DNA of 64,000 nt from JBMNPT01 sp050943735 (GTDB lineage: Bacteria; Bacillota; Clostridia; Oscillospirales; RGIG577), in assembly GCA_050943735.1 (NCBI GenBank), contig JBMNPT010000002.1, forward strand, positions 124,001 to 188,000, given 5' to 3'. Shown piece by piece: positions 36,577 to 45,606 of the stretch (position 1 is its first letter; each line of letters opens with the position of its first letter). Below the pieces are notes generated by a model. The model saw only the letters and a program-made list of their open reading frames with translations, did no database searches and was not told the origin of the DNA. A program made the position numbers and the translations under genes.

Positions 36577-36765
36577 ATGGCAAAGTGTGATGTTTGCGGC
36601 AAGGGCGTGACCTTTGGCATCAAGGTTTCCCACTCCCACAGAAGAGCCAACAAGGCGTGGAAGCCCAACGTTAGAAAAGTCAAGGCAATCGTAAACGGTA
36701 CCCCCAAGTCTATCTATGTTTGTACCAGATGCCTCCGTTCTAATAAGGTTCAGCGTGCTGTCTGA
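36577..36765 (+). CDS. rpmB: 50S ribosomal protein bL28
   Basis: The 62-residue protein begins MAKCDVCGKGVTFGIKVSHS and ends IYVCTRCLRSNKVQRAV. Two CxxC pairs (CDVC and CTRC) mark the zinc-binding C+ form of L28. ATG at 36577 follows TAAGGAGG with good spacing; the in-frame ATG at 36547 lies too close to the promoter. It is a stand-alone gene with its own promoter and a terminator after it. Codon choice (AAG, GTT, CGT-poor but strongly biased) is that of a highly expressed gene. Confidence 0.97.
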   Translation: MAKCDVCGKGVTFGIKVSHSHRRANKAWKPNVRKVKAIVNGTPKSIYVCTRCLRSNKVQRAV

Positions 36766-36784
36766 GCCATTGCCCAGCGCATCC

Positions 36785-36821
36785 AAAGTCCCGGCGGAAA
36801 TCATTCCGCGCGGGACTTTTT
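36785..36821 (+). terminator. Intrinsic terminator of rpmB
   Basis: A GC-rich hairpin (GTCCCGgCGGAA / TTCCGcgCGGGAC) is followed by five T residues that also begin the next -35 element. Confidence 0.85.
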
Positions 36822-36848
36822 GCATTTTGCGCCCCCGGGATGTATAAT
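36820..36848 (+). promoter_or_regulatory. Promoter of the COG0523 GTPase gene
   Basis: TTGCAT (36820-36825) and TATAAT (36843-36848) are 17 bases apart. The -35 box overlaps the T-tract of the rpmB terminator. Confidence 0.7.
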
Positions 36849-36877
36849 GAAAGCACCATCACAAGGAGGCGCATAAC

Positions 36878-37816
36878 ATGACACACATCGACGTGATCAC
36901 CGGTTTTCTGGGAGCGGGAAAAACCACCTTCATCCAGCGGTATGCCGCCGCACTGCGAAATGCAGGCCAAAAGCTGCTCATCATCGAAAATGAGTTCGGC
37001 ATGGCGGGCATCGACGGCTTTTTCCTCAAATCTCAGGGCATGGAAGTGCGAGAACTGGCAGGCGGCTGCATTTGCTGCTCCCAGCGTCACAGTTTTTACG
37101 AATATCTGCAACAGGCCGCAGCGGAGGGCTATGAACGCATCATTGTGGAGCCCTCGGGGGTGTATGACCTGGACACCCTGTTTGACATCATGATTGACCC
37201 CGCTCTGCAAAATCTATGCCGGCTGGACAATGTCATCACCATTGTCAAACCCGACCTGCCGGAGCAACTGCTCCCCAAACTCCACGGCATTGCTCTCTCC
37301 CAGCTCTTTTCCACCGGCGCCATCGTGCTGAGCAACACCCAGGCCCACACTCCCCAGTACGTCCAAAACGCCTGCCGGAAGCTGGAACAGCTGGCCCGCT
37401 CTTACGCCCCTGAATTTTCTCTGCAGGAAATTCCCCTCTTTACCCAGCCCTGGGATGACTTTTCCCCCGAACAATGGCTGGCCTTTTCCAGAGTGGGACA
37501 TCTCTCCTTTGCCCACCCCGGCTTCGCCCAAAATCATGCGGGACTGTACGACTCCCTCACCCTCAAGGCGGAGTTTGCCGACCGGGCAGCGCTGGAAGCC
37601 TTTTTGCAGCGGCTGTTCACTCCCGAATGCGGCAATATCCAGCGGGTCAAAGGGTTTGCCCTTACCCAGGACGGCTCCTACTACCAGATCAACTGCACGC
37701 CGGAATGCCGGCTCATTCAGCCTTTCCGCAAGGTGTACAACCTGCTGAATGTCTTGGGCACTACCCTCCATCAACAAGCCATCGAAACGGCCCACGCCGA
37801 AAACGCTGCGCGCTGA
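36878..37816 (+). CDS. CobW/COG0523-family GTPase (metallochaperone type)
   Basis: The 312-residue protein is a G3E-class GTPase. Walker A is GFLGAGKTTFIQRY (about 8-21), the family metal motif CxCC appears as GGCICCSQ (about 62-69), and the Walker B/E region is IIVEPSGVYD. The NKxD-type guanine motif is degenerate, appearing as VLSNTQAH. These proteins deliver Zn, Co or other metals to client enzymes or salvage metal under starvation; the client is unknown. No Zur box is recognised upstream. The C-terminal CobW_C domain ends near residue 300. It is monocistronic. Confidence 0.85.
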   Translation: MTHIDVITGFLGAGKTTFIQRYAAALRNAGQKLLIIENEFGMAGIDGFFLKSQGMEVRELAGGCICCSQRHSFYEYLQQAAAEGYERIIVEPSGVYDLDTLFDIMIDPALQNLCRLDNVITIVKPDLPEQLLPKLHGIALSQLFSTGAIVLSNTQAHTPQYVQNACRKLEQLARSYAPEFSLQEIPLFTQPWDDFSPEQWLAFSRVGHLSFAHPGFAQNHAGLYDSLTLKAEFADRAALEAFLQRLFTPECGNIQRVKGFALTQDGSYYQINCTPECRLIQPFRKVYNLLNVLGTTLHQQAIETAHAENAAR

Positions 37817-37848
37817 CCAAAAAAGGACGGAGAAAATCTCCGTCCTTT
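37816..37848. terminator. Bidirectional terminator between the COG0523 gene and radA
   Basis: The stem AGGACGGAGA / TCTCCGTCCT has an AAA loop and is flanked by A6 and T6. It serves two convergent genes. Confidence 0.88.
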
Positions 37849-37854
37849 TTTCTG

Positions 37855-39216
37855 TCACAACAGCAGTGCAATGGCCTTCTGCAAGGTATTGGCCCGGTAG
37901 AGCTCCATGCCCTCTGCCAGCGTTTTGTCCACCCGGTTCATGGAGGGCACCACCATTTTGGTAAAGCCCAGCCGCGCCGCTTCTTTGATGCGAATGTTCA
38001 CGTTGCCTACCGCACGCAGCTCGCCGGCCAGCCCCACTTCTCCCACCGCGATGAAGTCATCGGGCAAGGGCCGTTCCCGCAGACTGCTGGCCACCGCCAG
38101 CGCCACCGCCAGATCCGCCCCCGGCTCATCCAGCCGCAGACCTCCCACCACATTGATGTACACATCCTTGTTGCCCAGGGGCAGCCCGCATTTTTTCTCC
38201 AGCACCGCCATCAGCATAGCCGCCCGGTTGAAATCAAACCCGGTGCACATCCGCCGGGGCGTCCCAAAACTGGTCCCCGCCACCAGCGCCTGCACTTCTG
38301 CCATCACGCTGCGGGTACCCTCCAGCACACAGGCAATACAGCTGCCGGAGCTTTGCTGAGGCCGGCCCTCCAGCAGAAACATGGACGGATTTTCCACCTC
38401 GCTCAATCCCTGACTGCCCATTTCAAATACACCGATTTCATTGGTGGAGCCAAAGCGGTTTTTCACCCCCCGCAAAATGCGGTAGGCGCTCTGCCGTTCC
38501 CCTTCAAAATACAGCACCGCGTCCACCATGTGCTCCAGCACCCGGGGACCCGCGATGTTGCCGTCCTTGGTGACATGACCCACCAGAATCACCGTCACAT
38601 CCTCGCTTTTGGCCAACTGCAGCAATGCCATACCACACTCCCGCACCTGGGTGACGCTCCCCTGAGCGGAGGCCACATCGCTCTTGTACATGGTCTGAAT
38701 GGAATCCACAATGAGCACCTGGGGTTTGTGTTCTCGCACCGCCAACAGCACTTCGTCCAGATTGGTCTGAGAGAGCAGATAGAGCTGGTCATAGGGCAGC
38801 TCCAGCCGCTGTGCCCGCAATTTGATCTGATGCTGGCTCTCCTCGCCGGACACATAGAGCACCCGATGATCCGCGGCCAGATGGGAGCAGATCTGCAGCA
38901 GCAGCGTACTTTTGCCGATGCCCGGATCGCCGCCCACCAGCACCAGAGAGCCAGTGACCAGACCACCACCCAGCACCCGGTCCAACTCCGCCATGCCGGT
39001 GCTCACCCGGTCCATGCTCTTTTCTCCGATTTCCTCCAGCTTCTGGGGACGGGCCATTCCCGCTCCGATGCCGGCGCTCTGACGCTGGTTGGCACGGCCT
39101 GTTACGGTTTCGGCCTCCACCATGGAATTCCACTCACCGCAGCCGGGACACTTGCCATACCACTTGGCCGACTCATATCCGCATTGCTGGCAAAAAAACA
39201 TCTGTCTGCTTTTCAT
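37855..39216 (-). CDS. radA: DNA repair protein RadA/Sms
   Basis: The 453-residue protein processes recombination intermediates as a branch-migration helicase. It has the N-terminal zinc finger CQQCGYESAKWYGKCPGC (residues 9-26), a RecA-like core with Walker A GGDPGIGKSTLLLQI (about 92-106), the RadA-specific KNRFG motif (in GVKNRFGSTNE), and a C-terminal Lon-protease-like domain. ATG at 39216 follows GAGGAGAG; the upstream 14 codons are unsupported. It is followed upstream on the same strand by the amidase gene. Confidence 0.96.
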   Translation of the reverse strand: MKSRQMFFCQQCGYESAKWYGKCPGCGEWNSMVEAETVTGRANQRQSAGIGAGMARPQKLEEIGEKSMDRVSTGMAELDRVLGGGLVTGSLVLVGGDPGIGKSTLLLQICSHLAADHRVLYVSGEESQHQIKLRAQRLELPYDQLYLLSQTNLDEVLLAVREHKPQVLIVDSIQTMYKSDVASAQGSVTQVRECGMALLQLAKSEDVTVILVGHVTKDGNIAGPRVLEHMVDAVLYFEGERQSAYRILRGVKNRFGSTNEIGVFEMGSQGLSEVENPSMFLLEGRPQQSSGSCIACVLEGTRSVMAEVQALVAGTSFGTPRRMCTGFDFNRAAMLMAVLEKKCGLPLGNKDVYINVVGGLRLDEPGADLAVALAVASSLRERPLPDDFIAVGEVGLAGELRAVGNVNIRIKEAARLGFTKMVVPSMNRVDKTLAEGMELYRANTLQKAIALLL

Positions 39217-39277
39217 ACTCTCTCCTCGTCCAGGGCATTTTTCTCCATTGTACCCCATAATTCATCCTGTGACAATC

Positions 39278-39994
39278 TCAGCCGGTCTGCTGCCAATACC
39301 GCATCAGCGACAGCCAAACCGCAAAAGCCACTTTTTCCTGGTATTCCTCGGTGCCCAGCAGTGCCTCTTCCTCCGGATTGCTGAGAAATCCACATTCAAA
39401 CAGCGCCGCCGTATTGTCGATGTTCCGCATGAGATAGACGGTGGTGGGAATCTCCGCCGCCTTCCGCCGGTTGTCCGGGGCCAGCACTTCCGCCATGGTC
39501 TGCTGGGCCAGCTGCCCCAGCTGCTGGCTGGCTGGATCTCCCCCTTTGTAAAACACCTGCGCTCCCTTTTCCTCGGGATCGGGGAAGGAATTGAGATGGA
39601 TACTCACCAGCAGGGCCTCCGGGTGCTCTCTTGTCAGCTCCACCCGTTTTTTCAGATCGCTCATCTTTTTTTCCTTGAGTGTGGGGGCCTCGGGATCGTG
39701 CAGGGCCTCGCCCGGCTGCCGGGTGGCCACCACTTTCACACCACTGAGCTCCAACAGCTCCTGTACCCGCTGGGCAATGGCGATGGTCACATCGCCCTCC
39801 ACCAAGCCCCCCGGTGACTGGGCGCCGCCGTCCAGACCGCCGTGCCCCGGGTCCAATACCACCGTATACCCATTGTCCTGCTCACTCAAAAAGGCGGGCA
39901 TTTGCCCGCCGGCTGTCCAGTACAGAGCGGTGGCCCCCGCGAACAGCGCCGTCAGCGCACCCATGGCCACCGCCACTGTCAATTGTCTTTTCAT
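39278..39994 (-). CDS. N-acetylmuramoyl-L-alanine amidase (CwlD-like)
   Basis: The 238-residue protein has one N-terminal membrane anchor (VAVAMGALTALFAGATAL) and an Amidase_3 domain. The zinc ligands and catalytic Glu are visible in VVLDPGHGGLDGG (His), VEGDVTIAIA (Glu), VSIHLNSFPD (His) and LFECGFLSNPEEE (Glu). In Bacillus CwlD is such an anchored amidase and makes muramic-delta-lactam in spore cortex; assignment to CwlD rests on size, the anchor and the spore-forming context. ATG at 39994 follows GGGGTGA. It is co-directional with the nucleoside phosphorylase upstream. Confidence 0.88.
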   Translation of the reverse strand: MKRQLTVAVAMGALTALFAGATALYWTAGGQMPAFLSEQDNGYTVVLDPGHGGLDGGAQSPGGLVEGDVTIAIAQRVQELLELSGVKVVATRQPGEALHDPEAPTLKEKKMSDLKKRVELTREHPEALLVSIHLNSFPDPEEKGAQVFYKGGDPASQQLGQLAQQTMAEVLAPDNRRKAAEIPTTVYLMRNIDNTAALFECGFLSNPEEEALLGTEEYQEKVAFAVWLSLMRYWQQTG

Positions 39995-40038
39995 GCAATC
40001 ACCCCACTGCACTCTATGCGCCGGTGGGGTGAGGTATG

Positions 40039-41355
40039 TCAATCCGGCAGGCTATGACGGTCCAAAATGCCCAGCAGATGCCGCACCGGAGCTGGTGCCT
40101 CCTCTGACAGAGCCAGCCCTTTGCGCAGCTCTGCCTCCGCCCGGTCCAGGCAATCCTCATCGGGCCCGTACAGCACCGCGATGATCTCCTCTTTTTCCAC
40201 AAAGTCGCCCGGTTTCTTTTGCAGTTCAATGCCCGCGTTGTAGCAGAGAGGATCTCCCTTCTGCCGCCGGCCGGCCCCCAGCTCCACGCTGGCAATTCCA
40301 CAGGCCAGTGCATCCAGCCGGCTCACATAACCGGCCTGTCCGGCCGTCACTAAGCGGCTGCGCACCGGCTCCTGCCGCAGACACACCTGTCCGTTTTCCA
40401 CCTTGCCGCCCTGGGCCTGCACCAGCGTGAGGAATTTCTCATAGGCCGAGCCATCCCGCAGCGCAGCGGCTGCCAGGGCTTTGCACTGGTCCAATGTCCC
40501 TTTGCCCGCCAGCTTCAGCATCATGCCCGAAATCAGCACACACTCCTCCACCAGATCGGCGGGCCCGCCGCCAGACAGCACCTCCAGCACCTCCTGGACC
40601 TCCAGTGTATTGCCGATCTTCCGGCCCAGCGGAGTGCTCATATCACTGAGGACCGCCACCGTCTCCCGGCCGCAGGATTCCCCAATGGAAATCATGGCGG
40701 TGGCCAGCTGTTCCGCCGACTCCAGCGTTTTCATAAAGGCCCCGCTGCCCACCTTCACATCCAGCACAATCTTGTCGGCGCCTGCCGCCAATTTTTTGCT
40801 CATGATGGAAGACACAATCAGAGGCAAACTCTCCACCGTACCGGTCACATCCCGCAGCGCATACAGAATCCGGTCCGCCGGGCACAGCTGTGCCGACTGG
40901 GTGATCAGACTGATCCCGTTTTCCCGCACCAACCGGAAAAACTTCTCCCGGGGCACATCCACCTGATATCCCTCGATGGCCTCCAGCTTGTCCGCCGTTC
41001 CACCGGTAAAACCCAGTCCCCGGCCGCTCATCTTGGCGATGGGCACCCCCAGGCTGGCGCACACCGGCGCCGCTACCAGTGTCACCTTATCTCCCACGCC
41101 ACCGGTGGAGTGCTTGTCCACCTTGACGCCGGGAATGGAGGAGAGGTCATACTGCTCCCCGCTGCGGGCCATGGCCAGGGTGAGATCCACTGTTTCCCGC
41201 CGGGTCATGCCCCGAATGCACAATGCCATCAGCATGGCGGAAATCTGATAGTCCGCCCAACTGCCGTCGCACACACCCTGGATGAAAAACTGAATCTCCC
41301 CGGTGGTCAATTCGCCGCCGTCCCGTTTTTTCTGCAACACATCATAGATCCGCAT
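40039..41355 (-). CDS. pdp: Pyrimidine-nucleoside / thymidine phosphorylase
   Basis: The 438-residue enzyme cleaves pyrimidine nucleosides with phosphate to free base and (deoxy)ribose 1-phosphate for salvage. The family signature SGRGLGFTGGTADKLEAI lies near residues 105-122, preceded by VDKHSTGGVGDKVTLVAAP, which includes the phosphate-binding residues. Both thymidine and general pyrimidine phosphorylases share these motifs, so specificity is uncertain. ATG at 41355 follows AAGGAGG. It lies 11 bases downstream of the RNA methyltransferase gene. Confidence 0.93.
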   Translation of the reverse strand: MRIYDVLQKKRDGGELTTGEIQFFIQGVCDGSWADYQISAMLMALCIRGMTRRETVDLTLAMARSGEQYDLSSIPGVKVDKHSTGGVGDKVTLVAAPVCASLGVPIAKMSGRGLGFTGGTADKLEAIEGYQVDVPREKFFRLVRENGISLITQSAQLCPADRILYALRDVTGTVESLPLIVSSIMSKKLAAGADKIVLDVKVGSGAFMKTLESAEQLATAMISIGESCGRETVAVLSDMSTPLGRKIGNTLEVQEVLEVLSGGGPADLVEECVLISGMMLKLAGKGTLDQCKALAAAALRDGSAYEKFLTLVQAQGGKVENGQVCLRQEPVRSRLVTAGQAGYVSRLDALACGIASVELGAGRRQKGDPLCYNAGIELQKKPGDFVEKEEIIAVLYGPDEDCLDRAEAELRKGLALSEEAPAPVRHLLGILDRHSLPD

Positions 41356-41366
41356 GGCGCGCCTCC

Positions 41367-42488
41367 TTATTTTTGTCTGCGGAAATACTGGTACAAGTCG
41401 CATTTGATCATGCCATTGTACAGTTTGCGCTTTTTATCCGCCTTTCGGCCAAAGAAGGTTTCAAATCCCTCGTGGGAAGAGAGGATGAAGTACTGCCAGT
41501 CAGGCAGAGCGGAAAACACCTGCCCCATGGTACGGTACAGCTCCTCCGCCTCCCGCTTTTCCAGCAGCCGCTCGCCATAGGGGGGATTGGTGACCAAAAT
41601 ACCCCGTTCCACTTTGGTTTTCAGCCGGGCCACGTCTGACTGGGCGGCCTTGATATTCCGGCCCACCCCCGCCCGTTTGGCGTTTTGCAGGGTGAGGGCC
41701 ACGCACTTGGGGTCAATGTCAAACGCCCCGATTACAAAGGGCTGCTCACGCACCAAATCCCGGGCTTCCTGGCGAGCCAGCTCCATCCACCGGGGATCTA
41801 CAAAGCTGAAAAACTCACAGGCAAAACTGCGGCCCAGCCCCGGCGCCTGATTGCGTCCCGCCAGCGCCGCTTCAATGGCAATGGTCCCGCTGCCGCACAT
41901 GGGATCTATGAAAGGCCGCTCCACCCGATAGCGGGACAGTTTCACCAGCGCGGCGGCCAGGGTTTCCCGCAGAGGAGCCGCATTGGCTTCCCGGCGGTAG
42001 CCCCGTTTGTACAGAGCCTCTCCGCTGGTGTCAATCATCAGCGTCACCCGGTTTTTGAGAATAGAAAACTGCACCTGATAGCGTTCGGCACTTTCAGGCA
42101 GCCACTCCATGCCGTACTCCTCGCCCAGCCGTTTCACGATGGCCTTTTTGAGGATGGACTGGCAATCCGGCACACTGTGCAGGTCGGAGTTGAGGCTGTA
42201 TCCCTTCACCGGGAAAGCTCCGTCCTGGGGAATGAAATCCTCCCAGGGCAGGGCAAAGGTCTGGTCAAACAGCTCCGTAAAGGTATGGGCGGTGAACTCA
42301 CCCACCACCAATAACACCCGTTCCCCGCAGCGCAAAAACAGATTGGCCCGGGCCATGGCGTCCAGCCCCGCCGTAAAGCGCACCCTTCCGTTTTCCGCGG
42401 CGGGTTCATAGCCCAGCAGCCGCAATTCATCCGCTACCAGACCTTCCAGGCCGAACAGACAGGGCACGAGAAAAGTATATTGTTCCAT
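41367..42488 (-). CDS. THUMP-domain RNA methyltransferase (RlmL N-terminal/YpsC-like)
   Basis: The 373-residue protein has an N-terminal ferredoxin-like/THUMP region (residues 1-155) and a Rossmann methyltransferase domain. IDPMCGSGTIAIEAAL (motif I) lies near residue 190 and the N-methyltransferase motif IV VTNPPYGERL near residue 305. The family modifies 23S rRNA at a guanine N2 (E. coli RlmL) or remains uncharacterised in Bacillus (YpsC). The start follows AAAAGGAG. The exact target is inferred. Confidence 0.9.
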   Translation of the reverse strand: MEQYTFLVPCLFGLEGLVADELRLLGYEPAAENGRVRFTAGLDAMARANLFLRCGERVLLVVGEFTAHTFTELFDQTFALPWEDFIPQDGAFPVKGYSLNSDLHSVPDCQSILKKAIVKRLGEEYGMEWLPESAERYQVQFSILKNRVTLMIDTSGEALYKRGYRREANAAPLRETLAAALVKLSRYRVERPFIDPMCGSGTIAIEAALAGRNQAPGLGRSFACEFFSFVDPRWMELARQEARDLVREQPFVIGAFDIDPKCVALTLQNAKRAGVGRNIKAAQSDVARLKTKVERGILVTNPPYGERLLEKREAEELYRTMGQVFSALPDWQYFILSSHEGFETFFGRKADKKRKLYNGMIKCDLYQYFRRQK

Positions 42489-42524
42489 TGTTACTCCTTT
42501 TCTTTTTCCAGTGACGGCGGGGAT

Positions 42525-42553
42525 TGCTTTTCCCGCCCGAACATTGTATCATA
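42525..42553 (+). promoter_or_regulatory. Promoter of the cyclophilin gene
   Basis: TTGCTT (42525-42530) and TATCAT (42548-42553) are 17 bases apart. Confidence 0.6.
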
Positions 42554-42588
42554 GAGATATTCCAAGCACCTGAAAGGAGAATACTTCC

Positions 42589-43086
42589 ATGGCTAAGAAT
42601 CCGATTGTTACCATTGAGATGGAGGACGGCGGCATCATCCGCGCGGAGCTGTATCCCGACGTAGCCCCCGTCACCGTACAAAATTTCATCGACCTGGTAT
42701 CCGATCAGTTTTACGACGGGCTGATCTTCCACCGGGTGATCCCCGGCTTTATGATCCAGGGCGGCTGTCCCGACGGCACCGGTATGGGTGGTCCCGGATA
42801 CCACATCAAGGGAGAGTTCCTGCGCAACGGCTTTGACAATCCCCTGCGGCACACCCGGGGTGTGCTCTCCATGGCACGGGCCATGGACCCCAATTCCGCA
42901 GGCAGCCAGTTCTTCATTATGGTGGAGGACGCTCCTCATCTGGATGGCGACTATGCCGCTTTCGGCAAAGTCATCGAGGGTATGGAGGTAGCTGACCGCA
43001 TTGTCAATGCGGATACCGACTACATGGACAAGCCCTTGCAGCCCCAGGTGATGAAAACGGTCACCGTGGAAATTTTTGAGGACTGA
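42589..43086 (+). CDS. Cyclophilin-type peptidyl-prolyl cis-trans isomerase
   Basis: The 165-residue cytoplasmic protein is a single cyclophilin domain that assists protein folding. Core motifs are YDGLIFHRVIPGFMIQGG, with the catalytic Arg and Phe, and GSQFFIMVEDAPHLDGDYAAFGKVIEGMEV split over about residues 103-132. There is no signal peptide. The start follows AAAGGAG. The gene is bounded by its own promoter and a bidirectional terminator. Confidence 0.96.
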   Translation: MAKNPIVTIEMEDGGIIRAELYPDVAPVTVQNFIDLVSDQFYDGLIFHRVIPGFMIQGGCPDGTGMGGPGYHIKGEFLRNGFDNPLRHTRGVLSMARAMDPNSAGSQFFIMVEDAPHLDGDYAAFGKVIEGMEVADRIVNADTDYMDKPLQPQVMKTVTVEIFED

Positions 43087-43093
43087 TCCTCCC

Positions 43094-43119
43094 AAAGACG
43101 GCTTCGGCCGTCTTTTTTT
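43094..43119. terminator. Bidirectional terminator after the cyclophilin gene
   Basis: The stem AAAGACGGC / GCCGTCTTT has a UUCG-type tetraloop and is followed by T7. It also sits at the end of the minus-strand membrane gene. Confidence 0.88.
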
Positions 43120-43669
43120 ATGCCTTGGTACCAGCTCCATACCGCCGGTACAGCCACAGTGCATCTAACGCCCCTGCCACCGGCACCAATACCGCCACCG
43201 CGTGGGCCAGCCATCCTCCTTCGGTGATGCGCCCTAACTTTTGCAGCTGGGTCAGGCCCATCATACACCAGCCGGAAAGCACTGCCAGAGCGGTCCAGCC
43301 CGCTCCCAGCAGCACCACCGCAATGAGCAGCGGCCAGGCGCTCTCCTGGGCAAAAAACGCGCGAAGAAGCAGTCCGCACACCACCAGTTCCCCAATTTCC
43401 AGCGGCAGCAGACACAGCCGGCCCGTCATGCCCAGTTTCAGCAGGAAGGCCGGAACCCCCTCTTCCCCGGGAAAATGCCGTCTGTTCCACAGCCACACCG
43501 CCTGGGTAATGCCCAGCACCAGCGCCGCCAAGAAACAGAGCAGAATCAGGGCAGGCAGAATCGCCCCCAGCCACTGAGGCGGGGAACCTGCCAGCAGCAG
43601 AGCCACCAGAGCCACCATTCCGTATAGGGAGAGGCAAAAGCCCCCCACCATGTATCTTGCGGCCTTCAT
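43118..43669 (-). CDS. Multi-pass membrane protein, unknown
   Basis: I do not recognise this 183-residue protein. It has about five hydrophobic helices (residues about 5-27, 33-56, 86-103, 112-133, 155-172) separated by short charged loops such as NRRHFPGEEGVP. No catalytic motif is apparent. Its start overlaps the stop of the HD-domain gene by four bases (ATGA), so the two are translationally coupled. The nearby birA-HD-membrane order gives no clear clue to its role. Confidence 0.65.
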   Translation of the reverse strand: MKAARYMVGGFCLSLYGMVALVALLLAGSPPQWLGAILPALILLCFLAALVLGITQAVWLWNRRHFPGEEGVPAFLLKLGMTGRLCLLPLEIGELVVCGLLLRAFFAQESAWPLLIAVVLLGAGWTALAVLSGWCMMGLTQLQKLGRITEGGWLAHAVAVLVPVAGALDALWLYRRYGAGTKA

Positions 43670-44256
43670 CGCCGAGTCACCGCGGAAGTGTGCCGCTCCA
43701 CCAGATAGGTGGATTCCAAGTCGGACAGATGCAGCTTCACCGCCAGATCGTACTTTTCAAAGGCCAGGCTCAGTGCGAAATTGCCAGCTTTCACACTGTC
43801 GTCAAAGCCTCCCATATGCCAGCGGATGGCCATGGCTTCAGGGGTTTTCAGTTTGAGGAACCGTTCGATCATAAACACCGATTTCTCTCCATGGCCATAG
43901 GGAAAGTTGTCCTCCACCATGTAGTAAGGCTGCTGCTCCCAGCGTCCCTCGGCGTTTTTCACATTTCGGGTGGAAGTCTTGTAAAAGCCCGTCTTGCACA
44001 GATCGTGGAGCAATCCACAAATGGCAAAACTCTCTTCGCTGTCCTTCTCCGGGTCAAAGTACTTTTCCCGCAGCACCTGATACACATTCACCGAATGCTG
44101 CACCAATCCCCCGTCACAGGCACAGTGAAATTTGGTGCTGGCCGGCGCAGTGAAAAAATCAGTGCGGTCCAGCCAGGCAAGCAGCTTATCCGCTCCCTCC
44201 CGGTGAATATGGGTCTGATATAGTTCAATAAATTGTTCTCGATAATTGTGTTCCAC
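43666..44256 (-). CDS. HD-domain phosphohydrolase-like protein
   Basis: The 196-residue protein carries HD-superfamily metal-binding motifs: GLVQHSVNVY (first His), CGLLHDLCKTG (His-Asp) and a later HGEKSVF / IRWHMGG pair of histidines. Such proteins hydrolyse nucleotides or cyclic nucleotides; the substrate is unknown. The ORF opens with GTG at 44265, but that codon abuts the AAGGAG site. GTG at 44256 has eight bases of spacing and is preferred. It follows the birA stop closely and is coupled to the downstream membrane gene. Confidence 0.82.
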   Translation of the reverse strand: MEHNYREQFIELYQTHIHREGADKLLAWLDRTDFFTAPASTKFHCACDGGLVQHSVNVYQVLREKYFDPEKDSEESFAICGLLHDLCKTGFYKTSTRNVKNAEGRWEQQPYYMVEDNFPYGHGEKSVFMIERFLKLKTPEAMAIRWHMGGFDDSVKAGNFALSLAFEKYDLAVKLHLSDLESTYLVERHTSAVTRR

Positions 44257-44261
44257 CGCTC

Positions 44262-45221
44262 TCACTCCTTCTTCAATTGGGAAGGTGCAGCTTTCACCGC
44301 CCGTCCTCTGGCATCCCGGCCCACCAACCGGCCCTGAACGTCCACGTTGGTCACCGTCATCTCCCGACCGTCTGTCAATCTCACCCGCTGGTTCATCTCC
44401 CGCAACCGCCGGCGATACCCTTCCAGCAGCGGACGAGTCTGTCCCTCCAGCAGCTGGTCTTCATAGGTTTCATACCACTCCAGCACCCGGGCTGCAATGG
44501 CGTTGCGGTCCTGCGGCCTGCCGGTGGCCATTCGCAGGGAGATCCGGTTCTCATCCGCTCCAAAATCCTCCGGCAGCGCGTTGACATACACCCCGATGCC
44601 CAAAATGCAGTTTTCCACTCGCAGATTTTCTGCCTCAGCGGTCACTTCGCTGAGGATTCCGCACACCTTTTTCCCCTCCAACAAAATATCATTGGGGTAA
44701 GAGATGACAGGAGAGACTCCCTGCTCCTCCAGGGTGTGACACACTGCCATGGCTGCCGCCAGGGTGAGCAGTCGCACCCGCTCAAAGGGCAGATCCGGCT
44801 GGGTGTACAGGCTCATATACACGCCTTTTTTCACCGGAGAGGGAAAACGGGTGTTGTTTTTGCCCCGTCCTCCGGTCTGCTGACCCGCCAGCACCACAAA
44901 GCCGGGACACAATTCTTCCTCGTTCCACCCCTGGAGGGTTTCATTGGTGGAACGCACCGTTTCCAATACCACCAGCCGGCGTCCCACCCGTCGGGTGTGC
45001 AGACGGCTGAGCAGTTCTTCCTCGGAGAGCACATCATCCGCCCCCAGAAGGGCATAGCCCCGGTTGGGATAACTTTCAATCACATAGCCCTCCTGCCGCA
45101 GCTGGGCGATGATCTTCCACACCGCTGTCCGGGATACTCCCAGCTGACGGCCCATCTCTCCGCCCGATATGCCCTCTACCCCCTGCTGGCGCAGCAAACG
45201 CAGCACCTGTTCCTTCAGCAT
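44262..45221 (-). CDS. birA: Biotin-[acetyl-CoA-carboxylase] ligase / biotin operon repressor
   Basis: The 319-residue protein has an N-terminal winged HTH (LLRQQGVEGISGGEMGRQL, VSRTAVWKIIAQLRQEGY) and a C-terminal ligase domain. The biotinoyl-AMP site is seen in QQTGGRGKNNTRFPSP (GRGR-type loop), the biotin-binding region in SYPNDILLEGKKVCGILSE, and the C-terminal SH3-like part in VRLTDGREMTVTNVDVQGRL. It attaches biotin to carrier proteins and probably represses biotin genes. ATG at 45221 follows AGAGGAGGAA; the 85-codon upstream frame has no ribosome site. Confidence 0.95.
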   Translation of the reverse strand: MLKEQVLRLLRQQGVEGISGGEMGRQLGVSRTAVWKIIAQLRQEGYVIESYPNRGYALLGADDVLSEEELLSRLHTRRVGRRLVVLETVRSTNETLQGWNEEELCPGFVVLAGQQTGGRGKNNTRFPSPVKKGVYMSLYTQPDLPFERVRLLTLAAAMAVCHTLEEQGVSPVISYPNDILLEGKKVCGILSEVTAEAENLRVENCILGIGVYVNALPEDFGADENRISLRMATGRPQDRNAIAARVLEWYETYEDQLLEGQTRPLLEGYRRRLREMNQRVRLTDGREMTVTNVDVQGRLVGRDARGRAVKAAPSQLKKE

Positions 45222-45261
45222 GGGTTCCTCCTCTCTGTGGACTGGCTCCCGCCGCCCCTCT

Positions 45262-45606
45262 TTACAATATAATAAAAGTGACGCCGCGATTGCCACGTTC
45301 CAGGTCAGAATCCTTGCGAACCTGAGGGCAGCGCGCCAAAAGCTGCAGGGTGGAAGAATGAAAAATGGAGAAGTCTTCTCCCGGAATCCAGCCCTGGATT
45401 TTGCCCGCTGCCTGTTGCCTCTGGACGTACTGCCGCACCGCAGCGCGGATGCGTCCGCCCCGGCCGCTGGAACCATAGCCGTGGATCAGCTTCACCGCCA
45501 CATAGCGCCGCTGCCGCCCGTTGCGGACTTCCTGCTCCACCACCGCCAGCGCTTCAGCAGCCGACGGCCATCCCTCTTCAATATCCACTACCTTATACCC
45601 GGCCAT
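45262..45606 (-). CDS. Smr-domain-like protein
   Basis: The 114-residue protein resembles a stand-alone Smr (MutS2 C-terminal-like) domain. The region KVVDIEEGWPSAAEALAVVE corresponds to the LDLHG strand-helix, in a diverged form, and VKLIHGYGSSGRGGRIRAAV matches the IHGxGxG core very well. Smr domains act as nucleases on DNA or on RNA in ribosome rescue; the missing canonical LDLHG makes catalytic activity uncertain. ATG at 45606 follows GAGGTG. It lies just upstream of birA on the same strand. Confidence 0.75.
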   Translation of the reverse strand: MAGYKVVDIEEGWPSAAEALAVVEQEVRNGRQRRYVAVKLIHGYGSSGRGGRIRAAVRQYVQRQQAAGKIQGWIPGEDFSIFHSSTLQLLARCPQVRKDSDLERGNRGVTFIIL